From: Planctomycetota bacterium
Lineage (GTDB): Bacteria > Planctomycetota > GCA-002687715 > DRQF01
Direction: 5' to 3'
Assembly: GCA_024275615.1 (NCBI GenBank)
Contig: JAJRYU010000804.1
Span: 1-18,296 of the forward strand
Length of the DNA: 18,296 nucleotides
The notes under the pieces are model-generated. The model searched no databases. It saw only the letters and a list, made by a program, of their open reading frames with translations, and was not told where the DNA came from. Position numbers and translations under genes: made by a program. This document shows, piece by piece, positions 7,900 through 13,640 of this stretch (the stretch's first letter is position 1; each line of letters starts with the position of its first letter).

Positions 7900-8532
7900 A
7901 TGTCCAAGAGACTCAAATTCTTCTTCAAAGCGGCCGTAGTCAGCTCATTTGCCTACGGGCTCTTTGTTTTGCTTTTCTTGCAAGAGATCACCATTTTTGG
8001 TGATAGCTTTGTCAAAGCTTGCAATGACCAGGGCATTGGCCTGCCTCTGAGCGACCCGCGAATCCTGATCGATATTAGCGATTCGACTCTGACGATCAAT
8101 GATGGGGACAAGCTCATCCGACGCTACGACATCGCCACCGGGACCAATCGCATTTCTGGGATTCTGAGCAAGGAAGGGGAATCGACTCCGATTGGCGAGT
8201 ACAAAGTTATTCGTAAGGCCATACGGGAGTCAGTTTTTTTTCAGGGGTCGCGGTTTCTACAGATTGATTTTCCGTCGGAAGACGATATCGAAAATGCCTG
8301 GGAACAAGGCCTCATTAACAGTGGCGAATACGCGCGCTATTACGAAGCTCGGGACAACAACCGGCCACCCCCGCCTGGATTGGGGATAAGCCGTTCTATC
8401 GGTATCCGTGGCAACTACTTTGCAATTTCTGGACCCAGATCCACGAACGGAGCTGTGGCCATGAGTAACGGCGATATCAACGAGATCTTCGAGTACATCC
8501 CTATTGGCACTCCAGTTGTCATTCGACCTTGA
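7900..8532 (+). CDS. YkuD-fold (L,D-transpeptidase-like) membrane-anchored protein lacking catalytic residues
   Basis: The protein has 210 residues. A hydrophobic segment at about 7-28 should anchor it in the inner membrane, with the rest outside. The fold matches YkuD L,D-transpeptidases: RILIDISDSTLTI..GDKLIRRYDIATG, then STPIGEYKVIRK, and a C-terminal PIGTPVVI. In active enzymes the end reads 'hG...ShGCiaMsN.Di.eL'. Here it reads IRGNYF...TNGAVAMSNGDINEIF, so the catalytic His is Arg170 and the catalytic Cys is Ala185, while surrounding residues are well kept. Cross-linking of peptidoglycan by the normal mechanism is therefore not expected; binding of peptidoglycan or regulation of another enzyme is possible. 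No good ribosome binding site is seen; GATAAT at about 7855 may be a -10 element. Confidence 0.85.
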   Translation: MSKRLKFFFKAAVVSSFAYGLFVLLFLQEITIFGDSFVKACNDQGIGLPLSDPRILIDISDSTLTINDGDKLIRRYDIATGTNRISGILSKEGESTPIGEYKVIRKAIRESVFFQGSRFLQIDFPSEDDIENAWEQGLINSGEYARYYEARDNNRPPPPGLGISRSIGIRGNYFAISGPRSTNGAVAMSNGDINEIFEYIPIGTPVVIRP

Positions 8533-8534
8533 CG

Positions 8535-8562
8535 TTGATCTCTTCGCCCGCTCAAGTAGACT
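8535..8562 (+). promoter_or_regulatory. Possible leaderless promoter of the DUF151 gene
   Basis: TTGATC (8535-8540) and TAGACT (8557-8562) are 16 bp apart. The -10 element ends six bases before the ATG at 8569, so transcription should begin at or next to the start codon. An AAGGG between them is too close to the ATG to be a good ribosome binding site. Confidence 0.45.
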
Positions 8563-8568
8563 AAGGGT

Positions 8569-9030
8569 ATGGAACTTATCGAAGTCTCAGTCGATCGTGT
8601 GATTGCTACAACGGATAATGACTTTGCGGTTGTCTTGCGTTCTGCAGAGAAACCTTTTCTTATTTTCATCGGGCGCCCAGAAGTCATGGTGCTCTATCGC
8701 GAACTCAAGGGAATTGAAGCCCAGCGCCCCTTGTCCCACGACCTCATTGTTAACCTCATTCGCGCTTTCGATATTGAGGTGCGGGGCATCGCCATCTCTA
8801 GCATCCTGGATAGCATTTTTTGCGCCACACTTTTGCTCACCCAGATGGGTGAAGATGGTGGTGAACGAAATGAAGTGCGCCTGGATCTGCGTGCCAGCGA
8901 TGCGATGATCGTCGCCCTAAAAACGAATACTCAGTTGTTCGTCTCACGAGGTGTTCTTGATCAAGTCGCCGATGCCACTCCTTTTCTAGACCTTGACGAC
9001 GGCATGGGCAGCACTGATTTCGAAGCATAG
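8569..9030 (+). CDS. Bifunctional nuclease family (DUF151/BFN) protein
   Basis: This 153-residue protein matches the DUF151 or BFN family, whose plant members were reported to have nuclease activity and whose bacterial members are mostly uncharacterised. Diagnostic parts are MELIEVSVDRVI at the start, FLIFIGRPEVMVLY in the 'LPI.IG..EA..I' position, the RPLSHDLIVNLI helix ('RP.tHDLl...l'), an IAISSILDSIFCATLLL segment, and DLRASDAMIVALKTNTQLFV, which is the family's 'RpSDAialAlr...pifv' signature. No membrane segment is present. The Glu and Ala of the 'EA' motif are PE here, a modest change. The stop lies only three bases from the end of the convergent membrane-protein gene, with no terminator between them, so the two transcripts probably overlap. 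Confidence 0.9.
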   Translation: MELIEVSVDRVIATTDNDFAVVLRSAEKPFLIFIGRPEVMVLYRELKGIEAQRPLSHDLIVNLIRAFDIEVRGIAISSILDSIFCATLLLTQMGEDGGERNEVRLDLRASDAMIVALKTNTQLFVSRGVLDQVADATPFLDLDDGMGSTDFEA

Positions 9031-9033
9031 CTC

Positions 9034-9990
9034 TTATGCCAAGACCTCTTCCAAATTGAGCCGCCCCAGGTTTCTATGCCTTGCAAAAGCGGTGAGCGAC
9101 AAAAGACCAAGCGCTTGCAGGACTAAGGAGGTGACGCTTCCTGGGCGATAAGCAGAACTCGCCAAGAGCAGCAGCGCAAAACCCAAAGAACATCGTTTCT
9201 TGCCGATGAACGAAAAAGCAAGGGCCAAAGCCCCCATGGTTGTCAAGACGATGATGGGGGCTTTGGGCAAAGTCGTAAACCACAGTCCGGATATGGACGC
9301 CAAGATGTGCCGATAGTCATCATAGTAGATGAATGCCAAGAAAAAGACCGCGCCAGCGAAGAGGATAGGGCATAGGAGTAGTTTACGATTTTTGGGCGGA
9401 GAAATGGTCAAAACCAAGCCGCCCCAGGCCGCCAGGAGTGCCGAGTCTGCGGCATCGCGGGCAAATGTGAGAGGTGCCGATTGCGCACCGTAGCCCATTT
9501 CCAGCAAGACACGCCAAGAAAGTGGCAGGGCGCCTGCTGCGGCGACTAGGGCTAAGGGCCCGCGCAGTCGAAGGGGAATTGGGGAGAGTGCCACACGCAC
9601 CGCTGTGATCACGTACAAGAATGCCAATGCACTCCCAGCAAGTCCCAAAGACCAGGATGTGTGGGCCAGAGCATTGACCGCCAAGAGGCCAACAAAAGCA
9701 AGGTGGGATAACGCCAGGATTTCGTCCAAAAGAGGGATTTTCTTGGTCTGATGCCCTTTCACGGTTCCGGGAATCATCAAAATGAGCATCACCGTAGCGG
9801 CCACGAGGGCGGCTCGATCAAGAAATGGGGCTAAGCGGAACTGGAGATCTGGAAGACCTGCGAGGGCATTCGGCAGGTCCAATTGGTGCAGGATAGAGCC
9901 GCATTCTACGACCAAGAAGCGTCCCAAGGCCAATGTGGCCGTGAGCCAAATGAGTTGGAGACGCAAAGTGCCTGCAAAAGATCTTGTCAT
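9034..9990 (-). CDS. Polytopic membrane protein of unknown function
   Basis: This 318-residue protein consists mainly of hydrophobic segments, roughly eight or nine by eye (for example LIWLTATLALGRFLVV, AALVAATVMLILMIP, LSHLAFVGLLAVNALA, LLLCPILFAGAVFFLAFIYY, IIVLTTMGALALAFSFI). Short charged loops separate them, including one reading GHQTKKIPLLDE. No transporter or enzyme motif is recognised. The last residues (HRNLGRLNLEEVLA) are polar and probably cytoplasmic. It is convergent with the DUF151 gene and divergent from the microcompartment operon, so nothing ties it to either by operon structure. The start at 9990 is the first ATG before the hydrophobic run; an upstream TATGGA could be part of a promoter. 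Confidence 0.75.
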   Translation of the reverse strand: MTRSFAGTLRLQLIWLTATLALGRFLVVECGSILHQLDLPNALAGLPDLQFRLAPFLDRAALVAATVMLILMIPGTVKGHQTKKIPLLDEILALSHLAFVGLLAVNALAHTSWSLGLAGSALAFLYVITAVRVALSPIPLRLRGPLALVAAAGALPLSWRVLLEMGYGAQSAPLTFARDAADSALLAAWGGLVLTISPPKNRKLLLCPILFAGAVFFLAFIYYDDYRHILASISGLWFTTLPKAPIIVLTTMGALALAFSFIGKKRCSLGFALLLLASSAYRPGSVTSLVLQALGLLSLTAFARHRNLGRLNLEEVLA

Positions 9991-10010
9991 TCGGAGTCCA
10001 TATTCTCGGT

Positions 10011-10039
10011 CTTGATTCAGGAGGCGATTACTCTAACCT
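10011..10039 (+). promoter_or_regulatory. Possible promoter of the microcompartment operon
   Basis: TTGATT at 10011-10016 and TAACCT at 10034-10039 are 17 bp apart, just before the first BMC-P gene and in the divergent gap from the membrane-protein gene. The expected start near 10046 leaves a short leader. No operator repeat is evident. Confidence 0.35.
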
Positions 10040-10080
10040 GAGCCCTGGTTGAAAAAGAAGTGCTACAAGCGAGTCCATTT

Positions 10081-10401
10081 ATGCTTCTTGGCAGAGTCGT
10101 CGGGGAAATCTGGGCCACGCAGAAAGACAGCCGATTGGAACGGCTCAAATTTCTTGCCGTGAGCCCAATTGATAGCAACCGTGAAACATCGGCTGCCCTT
10201 GTTGTCGCCGTGGATAGTGTGGGGGCTGGCCCTGGAGAGCTTGTCCTTGTCGCTCAGGGGTCGTCAGCCAGACAGTCGGACTTGACGGATGGCAAACCAG
10301 TGGATGCGGTCATCATGGCCATCATCGATGATTTTCACGTCGAGAAGCGGGATTGGCAAGAATTCGACTCCCGACAAGTGAATCCTGAGGCGACATCATG
10401 A
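10081..10401 (+). CDS. BMC-P shell vertex protein (EutN/CcmL family), copy 1
   Basis: EutN/CcmL proteins form pentamers that cap the vertices of bacterial microcompartment shells. This copy is the most canonical of three in the operon: MLLGRVVGEIWATQKD at the start, VAVDSVGAGPGELVLVAQGSSARQ in the middle (matching 'aiD.iGAG.GE.Vl...GSsAR' of EutN), and PVDAVIMAIID near the end. A 16-residue polar tail follows. With the ATG at 10081 it has 106 residues and aligns with the start of E. coli EutN. A GTG at 10060 in the same frame would add seven residues. Neither start has a strong ribosome binding site. The stop overlaps the RpiB-like gene start (ATGA), so they are translationally coupled. Confidence 0.93.
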   Translation: MLLGRVVGEIWATQKDSRLERLKFLAVSPIDSNRETSAALVVAVDSVGAGPGELVLVAQGSSARQSDLTDGKPVDAVIMAIIDDFHVEKRDWQEFDSRQVNPEATS

Positions 10402-10457
10402 GTGTCGACAAGGCACGGATCCGTGCCATCGTCGAAGACGTGGTCGACCAAGGAATG
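10398..10457 (+). other. Candidate encapsulation peptide of the RpiB-like protein
   Basis: Residues 4-19 have hydrophobic residues at 8, 11, 12, 15 and 16 between charged ones, giving one hydrophobic face. A Pro and a polar linker follow. Such N-terminal helices target enzymes into microcompartments. The assignment is by pattern only. Confidence 0.5.
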
Positions 10458-11159
10458 CCACAATCTCGATTGTCGCGACCCAAACTCGTTGATGAACCCA
10501 ATTATGCTGGCCGGGAACTCATCACGGAAGAAGAAGTCATGCAAGCGCACCGAGAGGGCCGGGGGTTGGTGATTGCTGCCGATGCCATCGTTACACCCTC
10601 AGCCAGGGATGCTATGGTTCGCTACGGCGTGAAAGAAGAAAACTCTCCTGAAGAGCTAGCTGTGATCGGACGGGTCAAAGACTCTCTTGATGGCGCCCAT
10701 GCCAGCCATTGTGCCCAAGGCCAAGTGGCCATCGCTGCGGACCACGGTGGTTTTGCCATGAAAGCCATGTTGATCAAGTTCTTGGCCGAAGAGGCTGGGA
10801 TTTCTTGCCAGGACTTTGGCACTCATTCTTCTGACTCCGTTGACTATCCAGATTTTGCAGCCAGGGTCGCCGCCGCTGTTTCTGAAGGCAGTTTCTGCCG
10901 CGGTATCATTATCGACGGTGCTGGCATTGGTTCAGCCATGGCTGCCAACAAGTTCAAAGGTGTTCGGGCGGCTCAATGCAGCGATGTGGCCCAAGCAACG
11001 AATGCACGAGAGCACAACGATGCCAACATTTTGACGTTGGGTGGCAAGGTCATTGGTGACCTCATGGCCAAAGCGATCACCGCGGTCTTCTTGAAAACGG
11101 ATTTTGCCGGTGGGCGCCACCAGGGACGAATTGACAAGATCATTGAACTGGAGCGTTGA
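10398..11159 (+). CDS. RpiB/LacAB-family isomerase with microcompartment-type N-terminal extension
   Basis: The C-terminal 145 residues match ribose-5-phosphate isomerase B: IAADHGGFAMK (Asp115, His116), FGTHSSDSVDYPDFA, GAGIGSAMAANKFKGVRAA and EHNDAN with His206. E. coli RpiB has 149 residues; this protein has 253. The extra N-terminus starts with a likely amphipathic helix (residues 4-19), an encapsulation-peptide-like element, then a segment with VTPSARD (65-71) resembling the 'TPsArD' region of several BMC-associated proteins such as EutT. The catalytic Cys of E. coli RpiB is Asp173 here and the following GTG is GAG, so chemistry or substrate may differ from ribose-5-phosphate isomerisation. 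It sits between BMC-P copies 1 and 2 and overlaps copy 1 by four bases. Confidence 0.9.
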   Translation: MSVDKARIRAIVEDVVDQGMPQSRLSRPKLVDEPNYAGRELITEEEVMQAHREGRGLVIAADAIVTPSARDAMVRYGVKEENSPEELAVIGRVKDSLDGAHASHCAQGQVAIAADHGGFAMKAMLIKFLAEEAGISCQDFGTHSSDSVDYPDFAARVAAAVSEGSFCRGIIIDGAGIGSAMAANKFKGVRAAQCSDVAQATNAREHNDANILTLGGKVIGDLMAKAITAVFLKTDFAGGRHQGRIDKIIELER

Positions 11160-11453
11160 GTGCACCTAGCCCGAGTCATTGGCACCGTCCACGCAACCCG
11201 GAAAGACCCCAACGTGGAATCAGCGACGATGCTGATTATCGAACCCATTGACGCCCAAAAAAAACCATGTGGTCAACCTCTTGCTGCCGTTGACATGGTG
11301 GGGGCGGGGTTTGGGGAGATCGTGTTTTTTACCACCGCCTATGAAGCCGTTCTGCCTTGGATCGCCAAGAACCCTCAATACAAGAACGCTCTGATTGACG
11401 CGGGTATCATCGGCATCGTTGATCGCATTGATCTGGCAGGGAGGTCTTCATGA
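11160..11453 (+). CDS. BMC-P shell vertex protein (EutN/CcmL family), copy 2
   Basis: This is a second, divergent pentameric shell protein of 97 residues. HLARVIGTVHATRKDPNVES at the start and LAAVDMVGAGFGEIVFF match the EutN/CcmL core, and AGIIGIVDRIDL is the usual closing strand. The usual 'GSsAR' loop is replaced by TTAYEAVLPWIAKNPQYKN, with a Trp and several charged residues. That loop lies near the pore or rim in known structures, so this copy may form a vertex with different contacts. The GTG start directly follows the stop of the RpiB-like gene and has GGAG about seven bases upstream. The stop overlaps the start of copy 3 by four bases. Confidence 0.92.
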   Translation: MHLARVIGTVHATRKDPNVESATMLIIEPIDAQKKPCGQPLAAVDMVGAGFGEIVFFTTAYEAVLPWIAKNPQYKNALIDAGIIGIVDRIDLAGRSS

Positions 11454-11722
11454 AACTTTGCCGCATTGAAGGCAGTGTCCATGCTACAGTTTCTGCCACC
11501 GGCGGTTGCGGCAAGACCATCCTCATTGCCCAGCCTCTCAACGCCGCTGGGCGCGCCGATGGCCCACCCCTTTTGGCTTTCGACCAAGTGTCCGCAGGGG
11601 AAGGCGATCTCGTCTTGGTGATGAAGGAGGGCGGGGGTGCTCGCATAGTCCTCCAAGACAAGACCAGCCCAGTTCAGTGCTTAGTCATTGCCGTTGTCGA
11701 CGACTTCCACTTGTCCGAATGA
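11450..11722 (+). CDS. BMC-P shell vertex protein (EutN/CcmL family), copy 3
   Basis: This third pentameric shell protein has 90 residues. MKLCRIEGSVHATVSATGGC begins it, LLAFDQVSAGEGDLVLVMKE is the core, and VQCLVIAVVDDFHL ends it. It differs from copy 1 at the 'GAG.GE' motif (SAGEGD) and has GGGARI in place of GSSAR. Two cysteines lie early in the chain (Cys4 and one in TGGCGK). GGGAGG about seven bases before the ATG is a good ribosome binding site. Three distinct BMC-P genes in a row are a known feature of microcompartment loci in Planctomycetes and several candidate phyla. The stop overlaps the next small gene (ATGA). Confidence 0.92.
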   Translation: MKLCRIEGSVHATVSATGGCGKTILIAQPLNAAGRADGPPLLAFDQVSAGEGDLVLVMKEGGGARIVLQDKTSPVQCLVIAVVDDFHLSE

Positions 11723-11985
11723 TAACGCCACAGAACCCTGCTCAACGATTACTGTTGCTGGCTCTCAATCCTCGGCGAGAAGAACAAGAAGAAGAATGCT
11801 GGCCGGACGTCCAACGCTCCAGTTCGCGCGGCAAGAACATGAACGGTACCGCCCCTATCCTCCATACCCCCATCGAGTTACGGTATGATCGACTTGCCCG
11901 GTGGCCCCATGGTGTCCGGGCGTTAGGATGGGCGCGGTGTGAAGCCTGGATTCCAGGCGAGAAGATTGAGGTGATGGATGTTTGA
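11719..11985 (+). CDS. Small protein of unknown function in the microcompartment operon
   Basis: This 88-residue frame starts with an ATG overlapping the BMC-P copy 3 stop (ATGA) and its stop overlaps the deoC start by eight bases, the same tight packing as its neighbours. That spacing is the main reason to believe it is a gene. The N-terminal third is MITPQNPAQRLLLLALNPRR, an acidic run (EEQEEE) follows, and the C-terminal half is rich in Trp, Arg and Pro (RLARWPHGVRALGWARCEAW). There is no signal peptide, membrane segment or known motif. It could be a shell or core assembly factor. The frame is open upstream to 11506, but that part is a shadow of copy 3. No ribosome binding site is visible, so translation would depend on coupling. 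Confidence 0.6.
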   Translation: MITPQNPAQRLLLLALNPRREEQEEECWPDVQRSSSRGKNMNGTAPILHTPIELRYDRLARWPHGVRALGWARCEAWIPGEKIEVMDV

Positions 11986-12046
11986 CCGCGATGGCCTGAT
12001 TGACAAGCTGACTGAAGAGATTTATCGACGAGTTCGGACGGAGCAA
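11978..12046 (+). other. Candidate encapsulation peptide of DeoC
   Basis: Residues 5-20 (DGLIDKLTEEIYRRVR) place Leu7, Ile8, Leu11, Ile15 and Val19 on one face of a helix and charged residues on the other. The segment precedes a flexible linker and the aldolase core. This matches the form of known encapsulation peptides and has no counterpart in E. coli DeoC. Confidence 0.6.
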
Positions 12047-12799
12047 GATCGGGAATCGAGGCTTAGGCGCGGCTCTGCAATTGCTGACCTCATTGGTGCC
12101 GGTGCTGACCGAGTTGGTATTCGGCCGGGCGGAGCACCCGTGGCCGCTTCGGTCGGTTCTCTCATTGATCATACTCTATTGAAACCAGATGCGAACCGGC
12201 GTCAGATTGAAGCCCTTTGTGCCGAAGCGGCTGAGCATCGATTCAAATCGGTTTGCATCAATCCGACATGGGTAGCCCATTGTGCCCGAAGATTGAGTGG
12301 TAGTGGCGTCGTTGTTTGCACCGTGATCGGTTTCCCTTTGGGCTCAACGCCCCCCGAAGTCAAAGCTTTCGAAGCGAGGCGCGCCCAAGACGACGGTGCC
12401 AAGGAGCTTGATATGGTCATCAACGTGGGGCGCCTCAAGAGCGGTGAGGTCGAATATGTGCGCGATGACATCGCCGCAGTTTGTGGAGCACGCCGCCCAG
12501 GTTCCCTCGTCAAAGTCATTATTGAAACATGTCTGCTCACGGACGAAGAAAAGGTCACGGCGTGTCGCCTGGCGCGAGACGCCGGTGCCGACTTCGTCAA
12601 GACTTCGACAGGGTTCGCTGGCGGTGGAGCGACGCCAGAAGACGTGGCTCTCATGCGTAGCACCGTGGGCAATGCACTGGGTGTCAAAGCATCTGGCGGC
12701 GTGCGCAATCGTGATGATCTTCTGGCCATGGTCAAAGCGGGGGCCAGCCGCATCGGTGCAAGTGCTGGCATCAAGATAGTTTCGGAGGCAGGCGCGTGA
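11978..12799 (+). CDS. deoC: Deoxyribose-phosphate aldolase with N-terminal targeting extension
   Basis: This class I aldolase cleaves 2-deoxyribose-5-phosphate to glyceraldehyde-3-phosphate and acetaldehyde. Conserved residues are all present: Lys208 in FVKTSTGF (the Schiff-base lysine), Lys237 in GVKASGGVRN and Asp145 in KELDMVINVG. The core starts at SLIDHTLLKPDA, residue 61. The 60 residues before it are absent from ordinary DeoC and begin with an amphipathic helix (about residues 5-20) followed by a Gly/Ala/Arg-rich linker, the typical form of a BMC encapsulation peptide. Total length is 273. GAGG lies six bases before the ATG. The stop overlaps the next gene's GTG start. In this operon its product acetaldehyde would be the reactive intermediate held inside the shell. 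Confidence 0.97.
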   Translation: MFDRDGLIDKLTEEIYRRVRTEQDRESRLRRGSAIADLIGAGADRVGIRPGGAPVAASVGSLIDHTLLKPDANRRQIEALCAEAAEHRFKSVCINPTWVAHCARRLSGSGVVVCTVIGFPLGSTPPEVKAFEARRAQDDGAKELDMVINVGRLKSGEVEYVRDDIAAVCGARRPGSLVKVIIETCLLTDEEKVTACRLARDAGADFVKTSTGFAGGGATPEDVALMRSTVGNALGVKASGGVRNRDDLLAMVKAGASRIGASAGIKIVSEAGA

Positions 12800-13590
12800 G
12801 CGAATTTGAATCTGCGGAAGTCGTCCAGGATGCTGACGGCCGTCAATACCATATTGGTCTCACGGCAAAAGAAGTCAATCGATTTGTCCTGACCTGTGGT
12901 GACCCGGCGCGCGCAGAGAGGATCGCGACACGGTTTGACCGTGTGGACCACACTGTTCGTAACCGTGAATATGTGACGTTCTCCGGTGAATACTTGGGCG
13001 TGCCTTTGACGGTCATGGCTACAGGCATGGGGCCCGACAACACCGAAATCGCTGTCATCGAATTGTGTCAGTTGATCAAAGATCCTGTGTTTATTCGCGT
13101 CGGAACTTGTGGCGGACTACAACCGGACATGGAAATTGAAGACTTGGTCATCTCGACCGGATCTTTGCGCCTGGAGAATACATCAACCTTCTTCGTTCAC
13201 GAAGGATTTCCAGCCGTTGCCCATTTTGAAATGGTGTCCGTATTGAAGGCCGCCGGCGAGAAGTTGAAAAAGCGCCTCCACGTTGGCATCACGGCGACCG
13301 CGCCAGGTTTCTATGGCGCCCAAGGGCGAGAGGGTATAGGGTTTCCTCCACGATGGCCTGATTTGCCCGATCAGTTGGCTCGTATGGGGGTCAAAAATAT
13401 GGAAATGGAAACCTCCGCGCATTTTACCCTTTGTGCTATGCGCGGCTTCAGGGCTGGGGCTGCCTGCACCGTGTTCGCCAACCGGCCGAAAAATGAGTTT
13501 ATTGACTCGGGCCGTAAGAAAGCTGCTGAAGACTCGGCCATTGATGTGGCGCTCTCGGCTTTTGTGGACATCCATCAGACCCTTGGCTAA
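12796..13590 (+). CDS. Uridine-phosphorylase-type nucleoside phosphorylase
   Basis: This PNP/UDP-family enzyme splits a nucleoside with phosphate into a base and (deoxy)ribose-1-phosphate. It aligns along E. coli uridine phosphorylase: YHIGLTAKEV, CGDPAR (phosphate Arg), NREY, VMATGMG, RVGTCGGLQP, LRLENTSTFF, FPAVAHFE, and NMEMETSAHF (ribose site). The uracil-recognising Gln and Arg of E. coli Udp (FYPGQER) are kept as Gln176 and Arg178 in FYGAQGRE, so pyrimidine nucleosides are the likely substrates. Length is 264. The GTG start overlaps the deoC stop and has GGAGG about ten bases upstream. No amphipathic targeting helix is seen, so it may act outside the shell. A phosphopentomutase would be needed to link it to DeoC and is not in the window. 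Confidence 0.92.
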   Translation: MSEFESAEVVQDADGRQYHIGLTAKEVNRFVLTCGDPARAERIATRFDRVDHTVRNREYVTFSGEYLGVPLTVMATGMGPDNTEIAVIELCQLIKDPVFIRVGTCGGLQPDMEIEDLVISTGSLRLENTSTFFVHEGFPAVAHFEMVSVLKAAGEKLKKRLHVGITATAPGFYGAQGREGIGFPPRWPDLPDQLARMGVKNMEMETSAHFTLCAMRGFRAGAACTVFANRPKNEFIDSGRKKAAEDSAIDVALSAFVDIHQTLG

Positions 13591-13640
13591 GACACCCAGG
13601 GCATCATTGCTTATCAAGACCGAACGTTCCGAGGTGACAT

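Noticed and set aside
11506..11718. Upstream part of the frame containing the 88-residue protein
   Set aside because: It overlaps BMC-P copy 3 in another frame and is rich in Arg, Pro and Ser, as expected for a shadow; the ATG at 11719 has the operon-type overlap.
12202..12951. 249-residue open frame on the minus strand
   Set aside because: It is the antisense shadow of deoC and the start of the nucleoside phosphorylase, both of which have conserved catalytic residues. Its composition (Ala, Arg, Ser, Thr, Pro rich) is typical of a shadow frame.
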